A DNA stretch of 64,000 nt from Mesorhizobium amorphae (lineage in GTDB: Bacteria > Pseudomonadota > Alphaproteobacteria > Rhizobiales > Rhizobiaceae): NCBI RefSeq assembly GCF_014843845.1, contig NZ_JHQS01000126.1, forward strand, positions 1 to 64,000, read 5' to 3'. Under the pieces are notes generated by a model. The model worked only from the letters and a program-made list of their open reading frames with translations. It had not been told where the DNA came from and searched no databases. The position numbers were made by a program, and so were the translations under genes. Position 1 is the stretch's first letter; every line of letters starts with the position of its first letter. Below, in pieces: positions 10,218 to 17,758 of this stretch.

Positions 10218-10431
10218 GGCATTCCTCCCGTGTGAAACCAAGTCAAGCACAAGAAATTGCCGAAGAAGTCAGTCAACCTACATTCACCGGATGACCGGCC
10301 TGTTGAGACGAAGTCTTGCGCAAACTGGCACCATTTGCAAGGCCAGACCCCGGCAAATGGCATCGGCGATCAACCCTCAACATGAGTTCAAATCAGACGA
10401 AGATCATCGGGCTCAGGTCAGCCCTCCGGAC

Positions 10432-10617
10432 TTAGTCGATTTTTCTGTCGAATCGGATCGGCCTGCCGCGCTCAGCCGCGAATGTCCCTATGAGGGCCTG
10501 AAGGTCGACGGTAGATCCTTTGATCCCGCCTTCGCGAAGCGCGGCAATGCCGGCGGCGATCGACACAGGGCCTGGATTGTCGAGCAGGAACTTCTCGAGC
10601 ACGGCGCGGATCTCCAT
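10432..10617 (-). CDS. Hypothetical 61-residue protein
   Basis: A small protein of no recognised family: an amphipathic N-terminal helix (MEIRAVLEKFLLDNPG) and a basic C-terminus (GRPIRFDRKID). A very strong ribosome binding site (GGAGGAGGGGGAAGA) sits directly before the ATG, which supports real translation. It lies 14 bp after the gene ending at 10632, as the last of three minus-strand genes. The 214 bp between it and the phospholipase-like gene hold nothing recognisable. Confidence 0.55.
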   Translation of the reverse strand: MEIRAVLEKFLLDNPGPVSIAAGIAALREGGIKGSTVDLQALIGTFAAERGRPIRFDRKID

Positions 10618-10631
10618 TCTTCCCCCTCCTC

Positions 10632-10877
10632 CTATTGGATGTTGGCGTACCTGGCGCCGCAGATGTTCTTTATGTCGAAGCGATCCAATTTGGCGCAGCC
10701 CTTGCGCCTGGCGATCGCCTCGAGCAGATAGGTCAGCGCGCGGTCGCCGCCGGCTTCCAGCATCTCCAGCTTGTCATATTTGGCCTGCATGCCGCACTTG
10801 TCGCAGTCCACGATGACCTTGTCGGCCGGGTAGCGAGAAAGGAGGGCGGCGCCGCTCGGGATAGGCTCACTGCTCAT
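10632..10877 (-). CDS. Hypothetical protein with CxxC motif
   Basis: An 81-residue protein with VDCDKCGMQAKYDKLEML near the middle and a second cysteine-bearing region (RKGCAKLD, NICGARY) at the C-terminus, suggesting metal binding. Its start overlaps the preceding gene's stop by 4 bp, so the two are coupled. Phage-type small zinc-binding proteins look like this, but no family is recognised. Confidence 0.6.
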   Translation of the reverse strand: MSSEPIPSGAALLSRYPADKVIVDCDKCGMQAKYDKLEMLEAGGDRALTYLLEAIARRKGCAKLDRFDIKNICGARYANIQ

Positions 10878-11191
10878 GCCGGTTCCTCGCGCCAGACTGG
10901 AACACGATGGATCTTGAGTGCCACCAGGCGACGGATGCGCAGGTTCACGGCCTCGCGGCCGGTCGGCGAGAATGCCTCGACCTCGAGCTTTCCATGGTCG
11001 GCGCCGTTCTCGCATTTCATCCTGTCCATCAGCGAATCGACGTCGACGTCGCCGAAGATCTGGATGAGGTCGGACGGGAAGTAGTTGTGCGAGCGCTTGC
11101 AATAGCGACAGCGCACGCGGACCAGCCGAAGCGTGTCGTTGAGATTGGACAGCGGGTAGTCGCGTCGCTTCGGGGCATAGGTCTCGGGCAT
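10874..11191 (-). CDS. Hypothetical protein, zinc-ribbon-like
   Basis: A 105-residue protein with VRCRYCKRSHNYFPSDLIQI (CxxC followed by basic residues) and a later single cysteine in MKCENGAD. The arrangement suggests a small zinc-binding fold. It is first in a three-gene minus-strand operon and divergent from 11268-11480, with an intergenic region holding two palindromes. Function unknown. Confidence 0.6.
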   Translation of the reverse strand: MPETYAPKRRDYPLSNLNDTLRLVRVRCRYCKRSHNYFPSDLIQIFGDVDVDSLMDRMKCENGADHGKLEVEAFSPTGREAVNLRIRRLVALKIHRVPVWREEPA

Positions 11192-11201
11192 GAGAACAGA
11201 A

Positions 11202-11228
11202 AAGGAACAAATTCCTTGAACGTCAAGG
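11202..11228. promoter_or_regulatory. Overlapping palindromes between divergent small genes
   Basis: Two overlapping inverted repeats, AAGGAA-caaa-TTCCTT (11202-11217) and CCTTGA-acg-TCAAGG (11214-11228), sit between divergently read small-gene operons. They look like an operator for an unidentified regulator. No repressor gene is recognisable inside the island. Confidence 0.45.
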
Positions 11229-11267
11229 CCAGTTGTGGAATCTTCTCGACGTGGAAAGGGATTTCAC

Positions 11268-11480
11268 ATGCCACTGCGCTATGCCGTCGAAACATGCCCG
11301 GACGACGCGACGGTGCTTCACTTGAAGCTGAACGAAGCCGTCGACAATGGTGGTCGCGTCGTGAATGTCATCTGGCAGCCGGAGCACGAAGTGGTCGACC
11401 GTTCGACTTATGACGATGTGCGGATCAAGGTCGACGCCGCCTATGTCATCATCTTGGAATATTTCGAGGCGGAGCCATGA
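11268..11480 (+). CDS. Hypothetical 70-residue protein
   Basis: A small acidic protein (MPLRYAVETCPDDATVLHLK onward, ending IILEYFEAEP) with no recognised family. The ATG at 11268 follows GAAAGGG at proper spacing. It overlaps the next gene by 4 bp, so it heads a coupled three-gene set. Confidence 0.55.
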   Translation: MPLRYAVETCPDDATVLHLKLNEAVDNGGRVVNVIWQPEHEVVDRSTYDDVRIKVDAAYVIILEYFEAEP

Positions 11481-11659
11481 GCGACGAACCGACACGCCCC
11501 TCCGAAGCCCTCCAGACGCGCGAGCGCGGCCCAGCTATTGGCCATGTCTGCGAGCACGCCGGCTGCGGCAAGGATGCCGGCTGGGGCTTCGCGCGGCCAC
11601 GCCAGCCATCGCGCTGGTTCTGCTTTGAACACCGCGGCGAGGGCGAGCGCTTCTTATGA
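11477..11659 (+). CDS. Hypothetical small zinc-finger-like protein
   Basis: A 60-residue protein with C and H residues spaced as HVCEHAGCGKDAGWGFARP and WFCFEHRGEG, a pattern of a small treble-clef or zinc-finger protein seen in rhizobial phages. It overlaps both neighbours by 4 bp. No family name can be given. Confidence 0.6.
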   Translation: MSDEPTRPSEALQTRERGPAIGHVCEHAGCGKDAGWGFARPRQPSRWFCFEHRGEGERFL

Positions 11660-11901
11660 TCCAGCAGCCGAGACACCAGAGCGACTATGCAGACCGAGAT
11701 ATCGATTGCCAGGAAGCGATGGAGCCTGGCTTCCAGGCGATCGTAGACTGCATGCTCGAGGCCGGCTGGGCACGCGGCGAGGTCATGCGATCGCTGCGGC
11801 AGCTCATCGCCGCCGACAACATGGCCCAGAAGGAAAGCGCCAGGCTGGAAGCACAACTGGCGATCGCGCGGGCGATGATCCGCGCGGGCAGGGCGCTCTA
11901 G
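11656..11901 (+). CDS. Hypothetical 81-residue helical protein
   Basis: Predicted mostly helical (FQAIVDCMLEAGWARGEVMR, and NMAQKESARLEAQLAIARAM at the C-terminus). Coupled to the zinc-finger-like gene by a 4 bp overlap. Its end overlaps the convergent DNA ligase gene by 4 bp. No recognised family. Confidence 0.55.
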   Translation: MIQQPRHQSDYADRDIDCQEAMEPGFQAIVDCMLEAGWARGEVMRSLRQLIAADNMAQKESARLEAQLAIARAMIRAGRAL

Positions 11902-12776
11902 CTCTCTTCCCTGAAATCCTGCACCGTGGCGTGGCGCAGCTTCGGTTCCCCGCGCAGATGTCTGACCCGGGCTGTGATGCCAGGGTTCAACCATTCCGCC
12001 TTCGAGATCGCCTTCGGCAGCCCGGGCGGTGGCGCCCGTCCCTTGCGTACTCGATGCCATAGACGCTCGCGCATCTCCTTGGTCAGTGCGATTGTGGCTG
12101 ATCCCGCATATTTCCCGCCGCGGGCCATGATGCCTTGCGGCGCCTTGCCGGGCTCGCGCTTGATACCGAGCAGCTCGAAGTCTCCGATCTCCCAGCATTT
12201 CGTCTTCACCCAGGAATCGCCTGGACCGCTGTGATAGGGGCTGCCGCGCCGTTTCGAGACGATACCCTCAAGTCCCATCTTGTCGGCGGCGGCAAAGAAG
12301 TCGGCGCCGTTGCCCTCGACGTGATCGCTGTACTGGATGATTTCCTTGGCCGGCTTCACGAGATCCCAAAGGATCGCCTTGCGCTCGATCGCCGGCAACG
12401 CGCGCAGATCGCGGCCGTTGAGATGCAGGATGTCGAAAGCGACGAAGGCGAGCAGCTCCGCGTTCCAGGTCATGCGCGAATGCATCTGGTGGAAGTTTGG
12501 CCGCCCGTCGGCTTCCGGCGCGATCACCTCACCGTCGAGGATGAACGATTTCGCCGGCAGTTTTTCTGCCGCGGCGACCACCGGCCAGTAGCGCTTCGAC
12601 CAGTCGACACCGGTGCGGGTAAACGCGCGCGCGCCGGCCCAGTCGAGGATCAGCTGGGTGCGGAAACCGTCATATTTGATCTCGTGGATCCAGTCGTCGC
12701 TGACCGGCGCCTCTTGGACCAGCAAGGGCTCCTGCGGCTTGATGAAGTTCAGCCTATCTCGGGGAACGCTACGCAT
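11898..12776 (-). CDS. ATP-dependent DNA ligase, short (LigC-like)
   Basis: A 292-residue ATP-dependent DNA ligase with an adenylation domain and an OB-fold. Motif I is EIKYDGFR with K34 as the nucleotidyl lysine; motif III appears as AFVAFDILHLNG; motif IV is LEGIVSKRRGSPY; motif V is SWVKTKC. The OB-fold follows (FELLGIKREP, KYAGSATIAL). It lacks the primase and nuclease domains of LigD, matching stand-alone LigC or LigD ligase-domain proteins of rhizobia. It seals nicked duplex DNA using ATP. Presence on the island suggests a role in repair during element replication or circularisation, but this is inference. Confidence 0.85.
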   Translation of the reverse strand: MRSVPRDRLNFIKPQEPLLVQEAPVSDDWIHEIKYDGFRTQLILDWAGARAFTRTGVDWSKRYWPVVAAAEKLPAKSFILDGEVIAPEADGRPNFHQMHSRMTWNAELLAFVAFDILHLNGRDLRALPAIERKAILWDLVKPAKEIIQYSDHVEGNGADFFAAADKMGLEGIVSKRRGSPYHSGPGDSWVKTKCWEIGDFELLGIKREPGKAPQGIMARGGKYAGSATIALTKEMRERLWHRVRKGRAPPPGLPKAISKAEWLNPGITARVRHLRGEPKLRHATVQDFREES

Positions 12777-12837
12777 GGGCTCACACTCAAGAAACCGCGA
12801 TTCAAAGTCCCGGCGTGCCTATTCGGTTCCGGGGGAG

Positions 12838-12857
12838 TTGAGTAAAAATCTACTCAA
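12838..12857. promoter_or_regulatory. Palindrome TTGAGTA-N6-TACTCAA
   Basis: A perfect 7 bp inverted repeat with a 6 bp spacer, followed by two further GAGT half-sites (near 12862 and 12873). It lies in the 199 bp between the ligase start and the TadG-like gene and may be an operator for either. The regulator is unknown. Confidence 0.45.
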
Positions 12858-12975
12858 AAATGAGTGGAAAGTGAGTAAAGAGGCCGCCAAGTAGCCATCT
12901 TGCAACCTCAGGACGCGAGGTCTATCGTAGAGAAACGGGGAAACTATCTGCGGCATTGGGCAAAGGGGCGCTGCA

Positions 12976-14493
12976 ATGTTTCGTGTTTTGCGTGAATTCT
13001 GGAATGATCAGCGCGGTGTCGCGATGGTCCTGGTCGCTGTCATGCTGCCGGCGATCGTCGGATTTTCGCTGCTGGTGATCGACATGAGCCGGGCCAACAA
13101 CCTGCAAAACGACCTGCAGAAGGGCGCCGATTCGTTCGCCTTGGCGACTGCGGCAGAGCTTGATGGACAGTCGGACGCTATCACCCGAGGCGACCGCGCC
13201 CTCGCGACGTTGGTCCTCAATCAGTATACCTTCACGACCACCCCGGGACCGCAAGATCTAGCAGCAGCAGGGGTGACGAGACGCTATCTTAGGTCCATTC
13301 CAGGTACATCGAACGGTGTTCCCGGCGACGCGCGGGCGATCAGCGCGGCTGATGTCATAACGGACGAGATCGGCGACGCCAAGGAGGCTCGCTTTGTCGA
13401 GATCAGGGTGACCCCTGTCGGATTTGCGACGATCTTTCCCGTCTCGTTCTTGACCGGCGGGACTGAGAACTCATGGACCATCGGCGCTGTCGCTGTCGCC
13501 GGCTTCACTACATCGGTCTGCGATTACACGCCGGTCTTCATTTGCAATCCCTACGAGAAGACCGAAGCCGCTGGAGGCCTCACGCTCGAGCAGGCCGCGA
13601 GCAACCGCGAGCAGCGCCGCCGGCAGCTGATCCTTCGTGGCGACAAATTCTATGGTCCAGGCAACTTTTCCTTTTTGGACTCGCCGCTCGGCACTGGCGC
13701 GAAGGCGCTGGAGGAAGCCTTGGCCGTGGTGAAGCCCGCCGCATGCTTTGCGCAGAACGGCGTGAGCACCAAACCTGGGCAGAACGCCGGGCCGGTGCTT
13801 GATGGCCTCAACGCTCGGTTCGGTCTGACCTCGACCTATGTAGATTCCGACCCGCCATCGCCAAACGTCCGCATGGGCGTCAAAAGCGTGGAGTGTAAGA
13901 GCGGCGCCGTAAAGAAGATCGAGTTCAACACCGCTGCCGAAGGCACGACGGGGCTTAACCGTGATGGCTGCTACAGCACCGGATCCTGCACCCCTCTCGA
14001 CCCTGCTAATCCGGCCGACGCCGGCATGCTCGGCGATGGCGATTGGAAACCTGGCGACTATTGGAACTCAAACCATCTTGTGCCGGGGAGCAGCCCACCG
14101 GTAGCACGACCGTTCCCGTCGGGGCCCGATGTTCCCTGGACCTCTTCCGGCACCAACGCAGCGACCAGATACGAAATGTATCGCTACGAGATCGATCACG
14201 GATTGATCGCCGACGAGTCGACGTCCGGAGACACCGGAACGCCGCTTTGCGGCATGCCCTCGATATCAATCCCTGATCGACGCATCCTTTTCGGCGCCAT
14301 TCTAGACTGCGAAGAGTTGGCGCTGAACGGCAACCAGAATGATGTTCCGGTGCGCGCCTTCGGCAGTTTCTTCATCACCGAGCCGATCAAGGACGGCAAG
14401 GAGATCTTTGTCGAGCTCGTCGACATCACCGGCCGCGGTGGTCGTGGCACGCTCGATAACTTCCTTCGCGATGAGGTGCAATTGTACCGATGA
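12976..14493 (+). CDS. TadG-like pilus assembly protein
   Basis: A 505-residue protein with the TadE/TadG N-terminus: a short cytoplasmic stretch (FWNDQRGVAM), a membrane helix (VLVAVMLPAIVGFSLLVIDM) and then LQNDLQKGADSFALATAAEL, the classic TadG/Flp-like pattern. The remainder is a long extracytoplasmic region with scattered cysteines. TadG proteins anchor or assemble Flp/Tad pili, but no other tad gene is in the window, so this copy is an orphan on the island. It ends in a 4 bp overlap with the next secreted protein, and the two probably form an operon. Confidence 0.78.
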   Translation: MFRVLREFWNDQRGVAMVLVAVMLPAIVGFSLLVIDMSRANNLQNDLQKGADSFALATAAELDGQSDAITRGDRALATLVLNQYTFTTTPGPQDLAAAGVTRRYLRSIPGTSNGVPGDARAISAADVITDEIGDAKEARFVEIRVTPVGFATIFPVSFLTGGTENSWTIGAVAVAGFTTSVCDYTPVFICNPYEKTEAAGGLTLEQAASNREQRRRQLILRGDKFYGPGNFSFLDSPLGTGAKALEEALAVVKPAACFAQNGVSTKPGQNAGPVLDGLNARFGLTSTYVDSDPPSPNVRMGVKSVECKSGAVKKIEFNTAAEGTTGLNRDGCYSTGSCTPLDPANPADAGMLGDGDWKPGDYWNSNHLVPGSSPPVARPFPSGPDVPWTSSGTNAATRYEMYRYEIDHGLIADESTSGDTGTPLCGMPSISIPDRRILFGAILDCEELALNGNQNDVPVRAFGSFFITEPIKDGKEIFVELVDITGRGGRGTLDNFLRDEVQLYR

Positions 14494-14786
14494 GAATGCT
14501 GCTGGCCGCCCTACTGCTTGTCTCAACCCCGGCCGTGGCTCAGATGAGCCCGGTCGGGTGCAACGCTCTCAGCGCGTCAGCCGATGAAGCCGCGGCAGCG
14601 ATTGATAAGTCGCTCGACCAAATGAAGGGTGACGCCTTCCGGGCAGCGATGCCTCATATGCCGGAGAAGGCGAAACCGGCCGCTGCGGATGTCGAAGACG
14701 CCCGCATCTCGGCCGAAATGGCGATGCGCGAATACACGCACTCGCTACGGGATTTCGCCACCAAGATCCAGAACTGCGGCCAATAA
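14490..14786 (+). CDS. Hypothetical exported protein
   Basis: A 98-residue protein with a signal peptide (MRMLLAALLLVSTPAVAQ) and a helical mature part with two cysteines (one in PVGCNALS, one in QNCGQ), which could form a disulfide. It is translationally coupled to the TadG-like gene by ATGA overlap and followed by a strong bidirectional hairpin. Probably a partner of the TadG-like protein; function unknown. Confidence 0.6.
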   Translation: MRMLLAALLLVSTPAVAQMSPVGCNALSASADEAAAAIDKSLDQMKGDAFRAAMPHMPEKAKPAAADVEDARISAEMAMREYTHSLRDFATKIQNCGQ

Positions 14787-14790
14787 ACGC

Positions 14791-14823
14791 AAAAAGGCCC
14801 CGCCGGCAGAACCAGCGGGGCCT
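14791..14823. terminator. Bidirectional terminator
   Basis: Stem AGGCCCCGC / GCGGGGCCT with an 11-base loop, preceded on the plus strand by AAAAA, so the minus strand has a T-run. It separates the plus-strand TadG-like pair from the minus-strand gene ending at 14842. Confidence 0.75.
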
Positions 14824-14841
14824 CGTGCGGTTGCAGAGGTT

Positions 14842-15060
14842 TTACTCAGCCGGGGTGAAATCCAGATAGTAGGACTTGCCGACGTCGAAGTGGATTGCGG
14901 CGTTGGGATTGTCGACATTCATGCGAAGCTCGCCCCACGGTGTCGCCTGCGTGAATCGCCCATCCTCGGACTGGATGTCCTCGGAATATACGGTGTGCAG
15001 GAAGACGGTGTTGCCTTCCTTGCCACTGCATATGAATTTCGCCCTTACTCGTACCGTCAT
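14842..15060 (-). CDS. Hypothetical phage-island protein
   Basis: A 72-residue protein, beta-rich (VRVRAKFICSGKEGNTVFLH onward, ending SYYLDFTPAE). It is the last gene of the minus-strand lysis/tail block. No family recognised. Confidence 0.55.
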   Translation of the reverse strand: MTVRVRAKFICSGKEGNTVFLHTVYSEDIQSEDGRFTQATPWGELRMNVDNPNAAIHFDVGKSYYLDFTPAE

Positions 15061-15103
15061 CGGTCTTCTCCTTGTGATTGCCCGGAACCGCCGGGCGCGG
15101 ATC

Positions 15104-15508
15104 TCAACCGGTCGATCGAGACCGGCGCGGTTTGGTGGACGGCGGCTGCTCGAGCATCGAGCCGACGATGTTGTCCATGCGCTGGTTCATCAGGTCCTGG
15201 CGTTCGCTCAGCCCCTTGATGCCGCTCATGATCTCGTCGCGAGTTTCCCGCATCCCCTGTTTGGTGATGTAGGTTTCGGCGACATGCAGTTTATGCTCCG
15301 CGAGCTGCACCTGCGTCAGGCTGGCGATCGCCGCCGCTGCGTTAACCTGACCGCTGGCCTCCTGCTTCGCGGCTGTCACTGCACCCGCCATTTCTGCCTT
15401 TGCCGCCGTAATGGCGCGCTCGACGCGCCACCATGCCCCGAACAGGGCGCCGGCGACGAGGATGATGAACACGACGTTGCCGGTCGTGATCGGATCTGCT
15501 GCTGTCAT
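15104..15508 (-). CDS. Membrane-anchored coiled-coil protein
   Basis: A 134-residue protein with one N-terminal membrane helix (NVVFIILVAGALFGAWW) and a long alanine- and glutamate-rich helical segment (residues about 28-115) that looks like a coiled coil. Position next to the spanin pair suggests a lysis-accessory role, but sequence alone does not prove this. Confidence 0.55.
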   Translation of the reverse strand: MTAADPITTGNVVFIILVAGALFGAWWRVERAITAAKAEMAGAVTAAKQEASGQVNAAAAIASLTQVQLAEHKLHVAETYITKQGMRETRDEIMSGIKGLSERQDLMNQRMDNIVGSMLEQPPSTKPRRSRSTG

Positions 15509-15522
15509 CCACTCGCCCCTTG

Positions 15523-15819
15523 TCAGATGCCGTTGTCGAATTGAGCCTTTTCGCCGGCTATGACGATGCAGGCGCGGTTGCCGTCGGCGAGCAGCACGGT
15601 AAAGGTGCCGGAAGCCGAAAGGGTGACGATCATTTGCTGACCTTCTGCGGCGCCGGTCAGAACGACGAACTCATGGAAGCGTTCGACCAGGCGCTTGAGC
15701 AGCGCGGCCTGCGGGCCGCATGGCGCCGGATCAGCCCGCGCCGGCCGGATGGTCATAGTTGCGATCACCGCCAGGCAGAGCGCGAAGAGCACCAGCAACA
15801 TGACGAGCCAGCGGTTCAT
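15523..15819 (-). CDS. Hypothetical exported or membrane protein
   Basis: A 98-residue protein with an N-terminal hydrophobic segment (WLVMLLVLFALCLAVIATMT) and a soluble C-terminal part containing two cysteines. Its start overlaps the stop of the Rz1-like gene by 4 bp. It belongs to the lysis block; role unknown. Confidence 0.55.
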   Translation of the reverse strand: MNRWLVMLLVLFALCLAVIATMTIRPARADPAPCGPQAALLKRLVERFHEFVVLTGAAEGQQMIVTLSASGTFTVLLADGNRACIVIAGEKAQFDNGI

Positions 15820-16091
15820 CTGGCCAGCGCCTTGATGGTCGTGATCTTGGCGTGATTGCTGCGCTTGCAGTCGCCGAAGTTCTGCCGGTCGATCGCCCAG
15901 AGCCGGCTCGCCTCGTCATACGGAACGAAGCGGTGGGGCACGTCGACGACGTCGGCGCACTCCTTCATCACGCTTGGGTCGACGTGCTTCTTTGGCGGGT
16001 CAACGGCCAATTGCGTCGATGCCAATTGACACCCGTGCAGGGATGCCAGAACGGCGACAAGTAGGGCCAGTCTTTGGGTCCGGTGGTCCAA
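15816..16091 (-). CDS. Rz1-like outer-membrane spanin (lipoprotein)
   Basis: A 91-residue protein with a lipoprotein signal (LALLVAVLASLHGC, lipobox L-H-G-C), giving a mature lipoprotein beginning at the cysteine. It starts inside the upstream Rz-like gene in another frame, overlapping it by 92 bp, the hallmark of Rz/Rz1 pairs. Outer-membrane spanins join inner-membrane spanins to fuse the two membranes in the last step of phage lysis. The call rests on the lipobox, the overlap and position after the endolysin. Confidence 0.68.
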   Translation of the reverse strand: MDHRTQRLALLVAVLASLHGCQLASTQLAVDPPKKHVDPSVMKECADVVDVPHRFVPYDEASRLWAIDRQNFGDCKRSNHAKITTIKALAR

Positions 16092-16482
16092 GGTCTTCGT
16101 CCTTCTGATCTCTGATCGCCTGCTCGAGCGTGGCTATGCGGATGGCGTCGTTGTGCTGCGCGTCGGCATACTCCTGCGCGGCGGCGTCGATCTCGTCCTG
16201 TTGCGCCTTAGCCTTCACCGCCTGCTGTGCCAGCGCCTTGCGCTGCTGTTCCTGCCAGATCAGCCGCTCGGCCAATTGCCCACGGGCGTATTCGCGATCG
16301 ACGCGGCCGTCGACCAGGCCGGCCAGCGCCGGGCCGGCATAGGGGATGTCGCGAAGCGGTCCGATCGGCACGCCCTCGTAGAAGAAGACGATGCCGCCGG
16401 CGACGATCAGAGGGAGGCCATATCGGGACGTCGCGAAGTCGACGATGCGGCCGACATAGGGGATGGAAGAGATCATGCTCAT
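16000..16482 (-). CDS. Rz-like inner-membrane spanin
   Basis: A 160-residue protein with one N-terminal membrane helix (YGLPLIVAGGIVFFYEGVP) and a long charged periplasmic helix (residues about 60-130, with LIWQEQQRKALAQQAVKAKA) typical of i-spanins. Its start overlaps the small membrane-protein gene by 4 bp and its 3' end overlaps the Rz1-like lipoprotein gene. Together they form a two-component spanin system, inferred from architecture. Confidence 0.68.
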   Translation of the reverse strand: MSMISSIPYVGRIVDFATSRYGLPLIVAGGIVFFYEGVPIGPLRDIPYAGPALAGLVDGRVDREYARGQLAERLIWQEQQRKALAQQAVKAKAQQDEIDAAAQEYADAQHNDAIRIATLEQAIRDQKDEDLGPPDPKTGPTCRRSGIPARVSIGIDAIGR

Positions 16483-16601
16483 TTCAGCACCCAGATGAGC
16501 AAGCCGGCGCCGGCGATGATGGCGTAAGGCGTCGCGGCTCGGAGGAACAAGGCAACGCCCAACCGGCCCCAGAAGTCAGGAGGGTTGCCGCCACCGCCCA
16601 T
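16479..16601 (-). CDS. Small membrane protein, holin candidate
   Basis: A 40-residue protein (begins MGGGGNPPDFWGRLG) with a single hydrophobic helix (ATPYAIIAGAGLLIWVL). Its ATG overlaps the endolysin stop and its stop overlaps the Rz-like start, so it is tightly coupled between them. A holin or pinholin is plausible from position; the very small size makes this tentative. Confidence 0.5.
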   Translation of the reverse strand: MGGGGNPPDFWGRLGVALFLRAATPYAIIAGAGLLIWVLK

Positions 16602-17704
16602 CAGCGTCGCTCGCCAGACTGGAACGCCTCGACCCCCTTGGCGGCGCCATGGCGAGCGACAAGGAAAAGACCGCCGGCAACACCGGCAATCGCAAGCATC
16701 CACACCCATCCGGGAACATCGCCGGCGGCATCCTTAACCGGCTGGATGTAGCCACTGGCCGCACCGAGGTTGCCGAGGATGCCGTCGAAAAAGCTGCCAA
16801 TCAGGGCCATAACGCCGGTGAAGAAGGCACCGATCTTGGTCCACACGTTCGTGCGCACTTCAGGTGCCACGGCGGCAACCTGAGCCTGTGTAGCATTCGC
16901 TCGATCGGGAGCCATCTTGCGCGGTGAAGCGGTGGCAAGCGCGGTGAGGAACGCCTCGTCGATCGTGTCGTTCGGCGTCAGCCCCTCGGCATCATTCTTG
17001 AACGACAGGATGGCCCCGCGCGTCAGCGGCCCCATCTTGCCGTCGGCACCGCCCGGATTGTAACCGAGCTCCTTCAAGCGATTCTGGACCGCCTGGATGG
17101 TTTCCTTCGTTGGCGGGTCCGGAACCACGGGAACCGGATCGACGGGCTGCAGGAGCGCAAGAGGCTTGGCAGGAGCGCCATACCCTGCCTTCAAGAGCAT
17201 GTCGTCATACTGCTGCGCGTAGCCGGCGATCAGCGAAGCCTTGTCCGTGCCGTTGATGATGCGCCTGGCATTGGTGAAATCCGACTTGCCGGCTGTGATG
17301 TAGGTGCTCAGCTTCTTGCCGGTGAACCAGCCTTCGATCATGCCGATGACGAGGATAGGCGCGGCGTTCGCGGACAGGAGAGCAAGGTCGGGCTGCCGAA
17401 GCAGGTCGATGCCGAGTTCCTGCCCGGCCCTGGCATAATTGGTCCGACCCGTGAGCTGCACGTAGCCGCGGCCTCGAAACAGATAGCCGTCGCCTTTGAC
17501 GGCATTCCCGAGCGCCTTGCCGATCTTCGTGCCCGTCTCGTATTTGCTGAAATATGCCTTGGAGCCCCGCTCATAGATCGGCTTCATCGTATGAGCAGTC
17601 TCATGGTAGGCGGTCGCCAGCACTAAGGCGCACTGGTTGCGCAGGACGCCACGCGCCTTGCACGCATTGATGATCAGGCGGGTGTCGCCAAGCTTGAGGT
17701 CCAT
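16601..17704 (-). CDS. Phage endolysin: GH19-like + PG-binding + two TM segments
   Basis: A 367-residue protein in three parts. Residues 1-175 resemble phage GH19 chitinase/muramidase-like endolysins: AYHETAHTMKP with E35 as the likely catalytic acid, and GDGYLFRGRGYVQLTGRTNY. Residues about 200-258 are a peptidoglycan-binding repeat (IQAVQNRLKELGYNPGGADG, then KMGPLTRGAI). The C-terminus carries two hydrophobic segments at about 290-310 and 333-352. The enzyme would cut peptidoglycan glycan strands in lysis. The C-terminal membrane segments are unusual for a simple endolysin and may replace or assist a holin. Confidence 0.85.
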   Translation of the reverse strand: MDLKLGDTRLIINACKARGVLRNQCALVLATAYHETAHTMKPIYERGSKAYFSKYETGTKIGKALGNAVKGDGYLFRGRGYVQLTGRTNYARAGQELGIDLLRQPDLALLSANAAPILVIGMIEGWFTGKKLSTYITAGKSDFTNARRIINGTDKASLIAGYAQQYDDMLLKAGYGAPAKPLALLQPVDPVPVVPDPPTKETIQAVQNRLKELGYNPGGADGKMGPLTRGAILSFKNDAEGLTPNDTIDEAFLTALATASPRKMAPDRANATQAQVAAVAPEVRTNVWTKIGAFFTGVMALIGSFFDGILGNLGAASGYIQPVKDAAGDVPGWVWMLAIAGVAGGLFLVARHGAAKGVEAFQSGERR

Positions 17705-17758
17705 GGCTGTTCCTCTCCGCCCTCGCGGGCAGGCTCAATGTTTGATGATCGTGAAATG

